DNA of 12,015 bases from Armatimonadota bacterium (GTDB taxonomy: Bacteria > Armatimonadota > JAAZEB01): the NCBI GenBank assembly GCA_012841485.1, contig DUUU01000035.1, positions 1 through 12,015 of the forward strand, read 5' to 3'. The notes under the pieces were generated by a model, which made no database searches, was not told the DNA's origin, and saw only the letters and a program-made list of their open reading frames with translations. Position 1 is the first letter of the stretch; each line of letters begins with the position of its first letter. Below, piece after piece: positions 6,634 through 12,015 of the stretch. A program made the translations under genes and the position numbers.

Positions 6634-6941
6634 CCGAGTGGAGCGCTGCCCCTTCTAACGTATCTGAGACCGTTCTCAGGCGCCCAGCCCGATGCAGAGG
6701 GCGCCCGATGATCAGAAAAGACGCTGTCAACGCCTGACAGCGCCTCGCCATTACGCGGGAGGATTCCCAAGCGGGAGAATTGGCGAGAGCGAGGCCAGAT
6801 TCCTTTGGAACCTGCCGGGATTCCGAAACAAGGAATCCGAGGCCTCGGAGGCGGCGCGCAACTCGGCGCACGGCGATAGATCACCGCGCGTGAGGGCGGC
6901 CCTCTCCCTATGTCGGAATCCCAGGAGCCCCCGGCACCGCG
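6634..6941. repeat. Non-coding stretch with GGATTCC/GGAATCC blocks and hairpins
   Basis: No gene is supported between the divergent DUF486 and rimO starts. CTGAGA (6664-6669) pairs with TCTCAG (6674-6679). CGCTGTCA (6722-6729) pairs exactly with TGACAGCG (6735-6742), loop ACGCC. GGATTCC occurs at 6761-6767 and 6818-6824, GATTCC at 6798-6803, and GGAATCC at 6832-6838 and 6915-6921. The 6832-6838 block can pair with 6818-6824 (7 bp, loop 7). Alternatively GATTCCTT (6798-6805) pairs with AAGGAATC (6830-6837), so two folds compete. It may be a dispersed intergenic element, which only a genome search can tell. Confidence 0.4.
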
Positions 6942-6970
6942 TTGACGGTGCGGGCAGGCTATGATACGAT
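6942..6970 (+). promoter_or_regulatory. Sigma70-type promoter of rimO
   Basis: TTGACG (6942-6947), a 17-nt spacer and TACGAT (6965-6970) preceded by TGA (extended -10). The predicted start is near 6977, leaving a leader of about 18 nt that contains the GAGAGGGA ribosome binding site. Confidence 0.7.
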
Positions 6971-6994
6971 TGGGGAGTACGCAGAGAGGGATCT

Positions 6995-8329
6995 ATGGCG
7001 AAAAGCAGAGCGATAAGGGTAGCGGTCGTCAACCTGGGGTGCCCGAAGAACCAGGTAGATGCCGAGGTGATGCTGGGGCTGCTGCGCGAGGAGGGCTTCG
7101 AACTCTCCTCTGAGCCCGCGCGCGCGGATGTGGTGGTGGTGAACACCTGCGGGTTCATCGCCGACGCGAAAGAGGAGTCGATCCAGGCCCTCCTGGATGC
7201 CGTGCACCTGAAGGAGAGGGGCAAGGTGCGCCGGGTGGTTGCCACCGGTTGTCTGACCCAGCGGTACGCGGATCAGCTCCGCGGCGAGATCCCGGAGATC
7301 GATGCCTTCGTTGGCATCGGCGGGCAGCATCGGATCGTCGAGGCGGTGCGCGAAGCGTTGGCCGGGCGCGGCTACGACGCCGTGGGCACGCCGCAGGCGG
7401 TGCTCCCGGAAGAGCTGCCGCGGATCCTCTCCACGGCGCCGTGGACCGCCTACCTGAAGATTGCCGATGGCTGCAACCGGCCCTGCGCCTTCTGCGCCAT
7501 CCCGAGCATCCGCGGGCCGATGATCAGCCGGCCGCCGGAGGCAGTCGTGGCGGAGGCCCGACGCCTGGTCGAGGGGGGCGTTCGCGAGCTGGTGCTCGTC
7601 GCCCAGGACACCAGTCAGTATGGATCCGACCTGTATGGTGCCCCACACCTCGCGGAGCTACTGCGCGCGCTGGCGCGCGTTGATGGAATCGAGTGGATTC
7701 GCCCGCTCTACTACTACCCCACCAACGTCGGCGACGCCCTGATTGCCGCCACGGCCGAGGAGGCAAAGGTGTGCCGCTACATGGATATCCCCCTGCAGCA
7801 CGTTGCCCGGTCGGTGCTGCGCCGGATGCACCGGCCCGGGGATGGCGAAGCCTACCTGAAGCTGATCGAGCGTATCCGCCAAGCCTGCCCCGAGATCGCC
7901 CTGCGCACGACCTTCCTGATCGGCTTCCCCGGGGAGACGGAGGAGGACTTCCAACAGCTCCTCCAGTTCGTCCAGGAGGCGCGCTTTGATCGCATGGGCG
8001 CGTTCATCTTCTCTCCTGAGGAGGGCACCGCCGCGTTCGATCTCCCGGATGCGGTCCCGGCGCCGGTGGCGCGACGCCGTTTCGACCAGCTCATGCGCGT
8101 CCAGCAGCGCATCTCGCTCGAGCGCAACCGGGAGCTGGTCGGCCAGCGGCTCCGTGTCCTGGTCGAGGCCGCAGCGGGCCCGCGAGGGCGGGATCGCGTG
8201 GGGCGCTCCTATCGCGACGCCCCTGAGATCGACGGCACGGTGATTCTGCGTGATAGCCATGCCACACCCGGCACGTTTGTCGATGCCACCGTGACCGACG
8301 CGAAGCCATACGACCTCATCGCCAGCTGA
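6995..8329 (+). CDS. rimO: Ribosomal protein uS12 methylthiotransferase RimO
   Basis: A 444-aa radical SAM enzyme that adds a methylthio group to the conserved Asp of ribosomal protein uS12. The N-terminal domain binds the auxiliary [4Fe-4S] cluster through Cys16 (NLGCPKN), Cys52 (NTCGFI, followed by AKEES) and Cys86 (TGCL). The radical SAM motif CNRPCAFC gives Cys160, Cys164 and Cys167. The C-terminal 65 residues are the TRAM substrate-binding domain. NLGCPKNQVDAE and the CGFI...AKEES block separate RimO from the tRNA enzymes MiaB and MtaB. Length is normal. ATG 6995 has GAGAGGGA (6984-6991) just upstream and its own promoter. The stop TGA (8327-8329) abuts an in-frame ATG of the GT2 frame. 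Confidence 0.97.
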   Translation: MAKSRAIRVAVVNLGCPKNQVDAEVMLGLLREEGFELSSEPARADVVVVNTCGFIADAKEESIQALLDAVHLKERGKVRRVVATGCLTQRYADQLRGEIPEIDAFVGIGGQHRIVEAVREALAGRGYDAVGTPQAVLPEELPRILSTAPWTAYLKIADGCNRPCAFCAIPSIRGPMISRPPEAVVAEARRLVEGGVRELVLVAQDTSQYGSDLYGAPHLAELLRALARVDGIEWIRPLYYYPTNVGDALIAATAEEAKVCRYMDIPLQHVARSVLRRMHRPGDGEAYLKLIERIRQACPEIALRTTFLIGFPGETEEDFQQLLQFVQEARFDRMGAFIFSPEEGTAAFDLPDAVPAPVARRRFDQLMRVQQRISLERNRELVGQRLRVLVEAAAGPRGRDRVGRSYRDAPEIDGTVILRDSHATPGTFVDATVTDAKPYDLIAS

Positions 8330-8344
8330 ATGCCTGAGCGCGCG

Positions 8345-8374
8345 TTGACACCTCAAGCGACGGCACGGTATAAT
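8345..8374 (+). promoter_or_regulatory. Consensus sigma70 promoter of the lipid-linked sugar operon
   Basis: Perfect TTGACA (8345-8350) and perfect TATAAT (8369-8374), 18 nt apart, directly downstream of rimO. Counting the last T of the -10 as -7 puts +1 at G8381, the first base of an in-frame GTG of the GT2 gene. This implies a leaderless transcript. Confidence 0.85.
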
Positions 8375-8380
8375 GGCCAT

Positions 8381-9088
8381 GTGCAGTGCTCCAGATTGGC
8401 CGTGGTTCCAACCTATAATGAGCGCGAGAACCTCCCCCTGGTCGTCGAGCGTCTTCTCGCGTTGAACGCGGACCTGGACATCCTCGTGGTGGATGACAAC
8501 TCCCCCGATGGTACGGGTGACGCAGCAGATGCGCTCGCCCGCGCCCATCCCGAAGTTCACGTGCTCCATCGCGCGAACCGGGAAGGGCTCGGTCGGGCCT
8601 ACGTTGCCGCCTTCTCATGGGCCCTGCAAAGGGGTTACCGGGTGATTGTGCAGATGGATGCGGACCTCTCGCACAACCCGAAGTACATCCCGGGGATGCT
8701 GGCCCAACTCGAGGAGAGCGATCTGGTGCTGGGCTCGCGCTATGTGCCCGGAGGCGGCGTCGAGGACTGGGGGCTCATCCGCCGCGGGGTCAGCCGCTGC
8801 GGCTCCTGGGTTGCCCGGGCCATGCTACGCCTGCCCTATCGCGACCTGACGGGTGGCTTCAAGGCATGGCGCCGCGAGACGCTGGAGCGGATCGATATGA
8901 GCGGCGTTCGCTCCAATGGCTACTGCTTCCAGATTGAGATGACCTTCCGTGCTCACCAACACGGGGCACGCATCACGGAGGTGCCCATCGTCTTCCCGAA
9001 CCGGCGCCTCGGAACGTCGAAGATGCGCGGGCGAATCGTCTGGGAGGCTATCATCCGCTTGTGGCAGTTGAGGTCTGAGCGTGATTAG
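8381..9088 (+). CDS. GT2 glycosyltransferase, polyprenyl-phosphate mannose synthase-like
   Basis: A 235-aa soluble GT-A enzyme of the DPM1/Ppm1 type, which moves a sugar (usually mannose from GDP-mannose) to polyprenyl phosphate on the cytoplasmic membrane face. Motifs in order, numbered from the GTG: VVPTYNERENL (8-18), VVDDNSPDGT (36-45), the metal-binding DxD in QMDADLSHNP (91-100), LGSRY (117-121), DLTGGFKA (155-162), GYCFQIEM (180-187) and a closing GTSKM (211-215). No C-terminal membrane helices are present, so it is the single-domain form. GTG 8381 is preferred because a consensus promoter places +1 there and this start matches family N-termini. ATG 8330, abutting the rimO stop, would add 17 residues with no ribosome binding site. 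It overlaps the next gene by 8 nt. Confidence 0.9.
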   Translation: MQCSRLAVVPTYNERENLPLVVERLLALNADLDILVVDDNSPDGTGDAADALARAHPEVHVLHRANREGLGRAYVAAFSWALQRGYRVIVQMDADLSHNPKYIPGMLAQLEESDLVLGSRYVPGGGVEDWGLIRRGVSRCGSWVARAMLRLPYRDLTGGFKAWRRETLERIDMSGVRSNGYCFQIEMTFRAHQHGARITEVPIVFPNRRLGTSKMRGRIVWEAIIRLWQLRSERD

Positions 9089-9983
9089 CAGCATCCTCCG
9101 CTCCATGCGCCCGAACCAGTGGGTGAAGAACTCCTTCCTCTTCGCCGGAGCCCTTTTCGGGCGGTATGCGGGGGCCCCGGTCGGGGCGGCGGACCTCCTC
9201 TACGTCGTGCTCGCTTTTCTCTGCTTCTGCTTCCTCTCCGGCGCCGTCTACCTGGTCAACGACGTGGTGGACCGCGAGCGTGACCGGGAACACCCCATCA
9301 AGCGGAATCGTCCGATTGCCAGCGGCAGGCTGCCGGTCTCAATGGCGCTGCTGGCTACCCTTCTCTGCGTGGTGGTCGCCGGCGCGCTTGCCGCCGCCAT
9401 CTCCCTGCGCTCGCCGGCCGATGGCGGGCATCGCCACTTCTGGATCACCGGCCTGCTCTACCTGGGGCTGAATGTTGGCTACTCGCTCGTCGCCAAAGAT
9501 CTGGTGATCCTCGATCTGCTGTTCATCGCCCTTGGCTTCGTGGTGCGCGTCGTCGCCGGGTGCGTGGCGATTCCGGTGAGCATCTCGCCCTGGATCCTGA
9601 TCTGCACGCTTCTGCTGGCGCTCTTCCTCGGGCTCTGCAAGCGCCGGCACGAGCGGATCCTCCTGGGGGATGGCAACGGCGCCACTCGCCCGGTGCTGCC
9701 GAAGTATAGCCCAGAGCTTCTGAACCAGATGATCGCCGAGACAACCGCGGCCACCATCGTTGCCTATATGCTCTACACCTTTCAGCCACACGGGAATGCC
9801 CCTACCGATGGTCGAATGATGCTCACGGTGCCCTTCGTCATCTATGGCGTGTGGCGCTACCAGTACCTCGCCTATCGTAAGGATCTCGGCGGCAGCCCAG
9901 AGCTTGCGTTCCGCGACCCGCTCTTCCTGGCCAACGGCCTGCTCTGGGTTGGAACCGTGCTGGCTCTCGCGTTTCTGCGATAG
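9081..9983 (+). CDS. UbiA-family prenyltransferase, DPPR-synthase-like
   Basis: A 300-aa integral membrane protein with about eight or nine helices. RPNQWVKN (10-17), NDVVDRERDREHPIKRNRPIASG (60-82, the first Asp-rich motif) and the second motif GYSLVAKD...ILDLLF...RVVAG (133-160) match decaprenyl-phosphate phosphoribosyltransferase (Rv3806c/UbiA of mycobacteria). That enzyme joins 5-phosphoribosyl-PP to a polyprenyl phosphate in arabinofuranose-donor synthesis. The match is to the family, so the sugar and lipid are inferred. GTG 9081 overlaps the GT2 stop (GTGATTAG) and has GAGG seven nt upstream, suggesting translational coupling. An in-frame ATG at 9105 would remove eight residues before RPNQW. 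DprE1/DprE2, which would convert ribose to arabinose, are not in this window. Confidence 0.88.
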   Translation: MISSILRSMRPNQWVKNSFLFAGALFGRYAGAPVGAADLLYVVLAFLCFCFLSGAVYLVNDVVDRERDREHPIKRNRPIASGRLPVSMALLATLLCVVVAGALAAAISLRSPADGGHRHFWITGLLYLGLNVGYSLVAKDLVILDLLFIALGFVVRVVAGCVAIPVSISPWILICTLLLALFLGLCKRRHERILLGDGNGATRPVLPKYSPELLNQMIAETTAATIVAYMLYTFQPHGNAPTDGRMMLTVPFVIYGVWRYQYLAYRKDLGGSPELAFRDPLFLANGLLWVGTVLALAFLR

Positions 9984-10037
9984 CACATGGCGCATAGGGA
10001 GGACCGAATGCGCGAGTTCCACTCTCCAGGAGGAAAG

Positions 10038-10421
10038 ATGACCAAGCCGGACACGCTTGCCATGTGCCTGATCCTCGCCTCGGTGCTACTTGGGTCGGTA
10101 GGGCAGATCGTGCTGAAAAGCGGGATGGAGCACGCGCCGCAGGTAACCTCTGGTTGGGCGCTCGCCAGCGCGTTCCGCAGCCCCGTCGTTCTGGCGGGCC
10201 TGGCGTGCTACGTTATGGCGACCCTTGCATGGCTCGTTGTCTTGCAGCGCGTGCCCGTCAGCTTTGCCTACCCGATGATCAGCCTGAACTACATCTTCGT
10301 GACGCTCCTCGCCAAGTACGTGCATGGCGAGGCAGTACCTTCGTTACGCTATCTTGGATTGGCGCTCATCCTTGCCGGGGTCGCCGTGATCGCGCGAACG
10401 CCCGCGCCGGATCCGAAGTGA
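10038..10421 (+). CDS. ArnE/F-like (EamA/SMR-type) four-helix transporter
   Basis: A 127-aa protein with four helices at about 7-28, 49-70, 75-95 and 102-119. Helix 1 ends in GSVGQIVLKSG (19-29), resembling the VAGQ...K motif of ArnE/ArnF, the undecaprenyl-phosphate-aminoarabinose flippase subunits. The Glu that EmrE uses for drug/proton exchange is replaced by Gly19, arguing against a drug pump. Helix 3 has FAYPMISLNYI, typical of EamA-fold proteins. ATG 10038 follows AGGAGG (10028-10033). An in-frame ATG at 10008, with AGGGAGG (9996-10002), is equally well placed and would add ten residues. It lies 54 nt after the UbiA-type gene. I infer that it flips the polyprenyl-P-sugar made upstream. 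ArnE/F act as a pair, so a homodimer or second subunit would be needed. Confidence 0.82.
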   Translation: MTKPDTLAMCLILASVLLGSVGQIVLKSGMEHAPQVTSGWALASAFRSPVVLAGLACYVMATLAWLVVLQRVPVSFAYPMISLNYIFVTLLAKYVHGEAVPSLRYLGLALILAGVAVIARTPAPDPK

Positions 10422-10434
10422 GAGGAAGAGATTC

Positions 10435-10881
10435 ATGCCCCGTTTCGAAGCCAGCATCGTTGTCAACGCCCCTGTCGCGGAGGTCTTCGCACTCGCTCGC
10501 GACATCGAACGCTACCCCGAGTTCATGCCGGACGTGAAGTCGATCCGCGTGACGGAGCGCAGCGGCAAGAGCCAGGTGAGCGAGTGGGTCGCGCTCGTCT
10601 CCCAGTTCCGCATCGAGATGAAGTGGTCCGAGGAGGACGTTTGGGACGAGGAGACGTACACCTGCACGTGGCGCCAGATCAAGGGGGATTTCCAGCAATA
10701 CGATGGCCGGTGGACCTTCGAGCCGACGCCGGAAGGCGGCACGCGGATGACGATGCAGGTGGACTACCGCTATGAGGTGCCCCTCATCGGCCCCATGCTG
10801 AAGGCGCTGGTGCAGAAGCTGATGGTCCAGAACGCCAATGATATCCTCGCCGCGCTGAAGAAGCAGGCCGAAGGAGGATAG
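10435..10881 (+). CDS. SRPBCC/START-fold (Coq10/polyketide cyclase-like) protein
   Basis: A 148-aa soluble protein of the SRPBCC fold. It opens with a beta strand and VNAPVAEVFALARDIERYPEFM (10-31), the hallmark start of Coq10/START-like cyclase-family members. WTFEPTPEGGTRMTMQVDYRYEVP (72-95) follows, then a long C-terminal helix that closes the pocket. The fold binds hydrophobic ligands; Coq10 binds the polyprenyl quinone Q. No catalytic residues can be assigned. GAGAGGAAGAG (10422-10432) precedes ATG 10435 and the gene lies 13 nt after the transporter, so it is the last gene of the operon. It may bind the polyprenyl lipid or its product; this is inferred from context and fold only. Confidence 0.85.
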   Translation: MPRFEASIVVNAPVAEVFALARDIERYPEFMPDVKSIRVTERSGKSQVSEWVALVSQFRIEMKWSEEDVWDEETYTCTWRQIKGDFQQYDGRWTFEPTPEGGTRMTMQVDYRYEVPLIGPMLKALVQKLMVQNANDILAALKKQAEGG

Positions 10882-10882
10882 T

Positions 10883-10912
10883 CGGGCCTTCGCCCGGATA
10901 CCGATCCGGGCG
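10883..10912 (+). terminator. Terminator with two mutually exclusive hairpins
   Basis: CGCCCGGAT (10891-10899) pairs exactly with ATCCGGGCG (10904-10912), a 9-bp stem with loop ACCG, ten nt after the SRPBCC stop; a moderately T-rich tract follows. An upstream hairpin, CGGGC (10883-10887) with GCCCG (10892-10896), uses some of the same bases, so only one forms at a time. The 9-bp stem is the stronger. Confidence 0.65.
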
Positions 10913-11249
10913 ATTCCTCCCTCGTCGTTCCCGGGCGCGCGGTGGATTCCGGTGTGGCTCCCTCAAGGCGCGAGCTATGCGCGGATGTGAAGCGGCGCGC
11001 CCCCGCCCTCCCCCCATGCCGTGCGAGCGCCAGTTCCGCCGCAAAACACGAGACGGCCGGCAGAAGGAGGAATCGCGCCAGTGGCCCACGACAACCGCTC
11101 TGGAGCAGGCGTCAGGCTGGCGCGCTTGGGGCATAGAGCACCCCAACAGGCGTGGGCGCCGATTGCCCTGGCCGCGCGCCCGGCCCTGACTTACGCGATG
11201 CCGTAGCACCGCTAGGTGCGCGAAGTGCCACAACCGTTCCTTCCAGCGG
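10913..11249. other. Gene-free intergenic stretch before the prepilin gene
   Basis: I see no family-matching frame. Minor hairpins are TTGGGG (11126-11131) with CCCCAA (11141-11146) and GCACC (11206-11210) with GGTGC (11215-11219). A GTG at 11081 follows an AAGGAGG-type site, but its product of about 41 residues looks unlike a real protein. No confident promoter for the prepilin gene was found. Confidence 0.4.
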
Positions 11250-11267
11250 GTGGAGGAGAAACACCGT

Positions 11268-11948
11268 ATGCAAGTGAACCCAAGGAGGCCATGCTGCCGT
11301 AAGGCGGCCGGTTTCACGCTTATCGAGCTGCTCGTAGTCATCGCGATCATTGCCATACTCGCCGCCATTCTCTTCCCGGTGTTTGCGCGGGCACGAGAGA
11401 ATGCGCGCAAGGCGAGCTGTCAATCCAACCTGAAGCAACTGGCGATCGGGGTCTCGATGTACCTGCAGGACTATGACCAGTGCTTCCCGGTGTGGTTTCG
11501 CGAAGAGTACCCGAACTCTCCGGCGCACCCTACAGTCGCCGTCTCCCCCTATCTGAAGAACACGCAGATCCTGGTCTGCCCGTCGCAGACGCCGAATGGG
11601 ATGGATGGTACCTACAAGGACTTTCCCATCGCGGGGCCGGTGAATATGGGCTATGGATTCAGCTATTACATCTTTGGCAGCAATACGGCACGCACGCCTA
11701 CTGCCGATGCACAGGTAGACAAGCCGGCGGAGACGGTGATGATCGGCGACTCGCAGCACTGCTGGGGCGGCGGCGACGCGATCCCCTATGCCAACACCTG
11801 TTGCGACACCACGCCCCCCACGTCGCCCACCGCCTCGCGGCATAGCGGCGGCGAGAACCTGGCGTTCGTGGATGGCCATGTCAAGTGGATGGCATCCGCG
11901 GCCCTCAAGGCCAACTGGAACTACCTCAGAAACCCCGGGGTGAATTAG
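11268..11948 (+). CDS. Type II secretion/pseudopilin-like protein with H-X9-DG domain
   Basis: A 226-aa protein with a type III (prepilin) signal: a basic N-terminus, then G15|F16 TLIE with Glu at mature position 5 and a hydrophobic helix to about residue 39. [20 protein letters not shown] (41-60) is the family's post-helix block. H192 followed by nine residues and D202-G203 is the H-X9-DG motif, and WM closes it. The combination marks the DUF1559-type prepilin family abundant in Armatimonadota and Planctomycetota. These proteins are exported and processed by prepilin peptidase; pilus or secretion roles are unproven. ATG 11268 has GGAGGAG (11252-11258) nine nt upstream, while the GTG at 11250 overlaps that site. 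Two Cys (9, 10) precede the cleavage site. It is slightly shorter than many members. Confidence 0.9.
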   Translation: MQVNPRRPCCRKAAGFTLIELLVVIAIIAILAAILFPVFARARENARKASCQSNLKQLAIGVSMYLQDYDQCFPVWFREEYPNSPAHPTVAVSPYLKNTQILVCPSQTPNGMDGTYKDFPIAGPVNMGYGFSYYIFGSNTARTPTADAQVDKPAETVMIGDSQHCWGGGDAIPYANTCCDTTPPTSPTASRHSGGENLAFVDGHVKWMASAALKANWNYLRNPGVN

Positions 11949-11965
11949 GCCCTTCCGATCGGTCG

Positions 11966-11983
11966 GGCGCCCGAGAGGGCGCC
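11966..11983 (+). terminator. GAGA-loop hairpin after the prepilin gene
   Basis: GGCGCCC (11966-11972) pairs with GGGCGCC (11977-11983) around the GNRA-type loop GAGA, 17 nt after the stop. The 7-bp stem is perfect, with no T-run. It is a terminator or mRNA-stabilising hairpin. Confidence 0.55.
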
Positions 11984-12015
11984 TTCGCGTGGGCATTCAC
12001 TCGCCTGGGCAGGGC

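Noticed and set aside
11081..11206. Short GTG-started frame with an upstream AAGGAGG site before the prepilin gene
   Set aside because: The spacing is long (about 11 nt), and the Ala/Arg/Pro-rich product looks like chance GC-rich translation.
1..12015. tRNA, rRNA, CRISPR, IS or phage elements
   Set aside because: I saw no T-loop-bearing cloverleaf, no rRNA blocks, no regularly spaced direct repeats and no transposase, integrase or phage motifs.

Overview
The window is a GC-rich stretch of bacterial chromosome with single-copy housekeeping and envelope-type genes and no phage, IS or CRISPR signature. The best lineage clue is the last gene. It is a short prepilin-like protein with a [19 protein letters not shown] leader, a [18 protein letters not shown] block and a C-terminal H-X9-DG motif. 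This combination is typical of Armatimonadota and, in variant form, of Planctomycetota and relatives. I infer an armatimonadotal genome with moderate confidence. Nothing in the window proves it.

Layout. (1) 1-2118: an extended -10 promoter, a leader of about 345 nt, a long-form PPi-dependent phosphofructokinase (424-2076) and a strong hairpin terminator. (2) 2119-5718: a gene-poor stretch, then a TTGACG/GATAAT promoter driving a 92-aa six-cysteine (three CxxC) protein. A Gfo/Idh/MocA oxidoreductase and a class III PLP aminotransferase follow, closed by two tandem GC-rich hairpins. (3) 5719-6994: a structured non-coding stretch with a possible H-type pseudoknot, a 40-aa Lys-rich microprotein gene with a good ribosome binding site (5935-6057), strong hairpins, a minus-strand DUF486 membrane protein converging on them, and a non-coding stretch with repeated GGATTCC/GGAATCC blocks. 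(4) 6942-10912: rimO from its own promoter, then a second near-consensus promoter and a tight four-gene run. That run is a polyprenyl-phosphate mannose synthase-like GT2, a DPPR-synthase-like UbiA prenyltransferase, an ArnE/F-like four-helix transporter and a START/SRPBCC lipid-binding-fold protein, ending in a terminator. (5) 10913-12015: about 350 nt with no convincing gene, the H-X9-DG prepilin and a hairpin.

How the genes may work together. The 8381-10881 run looks like a lipid-linked sugar module. Two enzymes attach sugars to polyprenyl phosphate on the cytoplasmic face. A small transporter of the undecaprenyl-P-aminoarabinose flippase type could flip the products, and a START-fold protein could bind a hydrophobic ligand. 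The oxidoreductase/aminotransferase pair would suit a hydroxyl-to-ketone-to-amine conversion on a sugar or cyclitol; the substrate is unknown.

The three sigma70-type promoters upstream of the six-Cys gene, rimO and the GT2 gene share TTGAC(A/G) with a 17-18 nt spacer. The predicted +1 of the GT2 promoter falls exactly on an in-frame GTG, which suggests leaderless translation. I think the most novel items are the lipid-linked sugar module with its dual start, the Lys-rich microprotein with its structured upstream region, and the six-Cys small protein.
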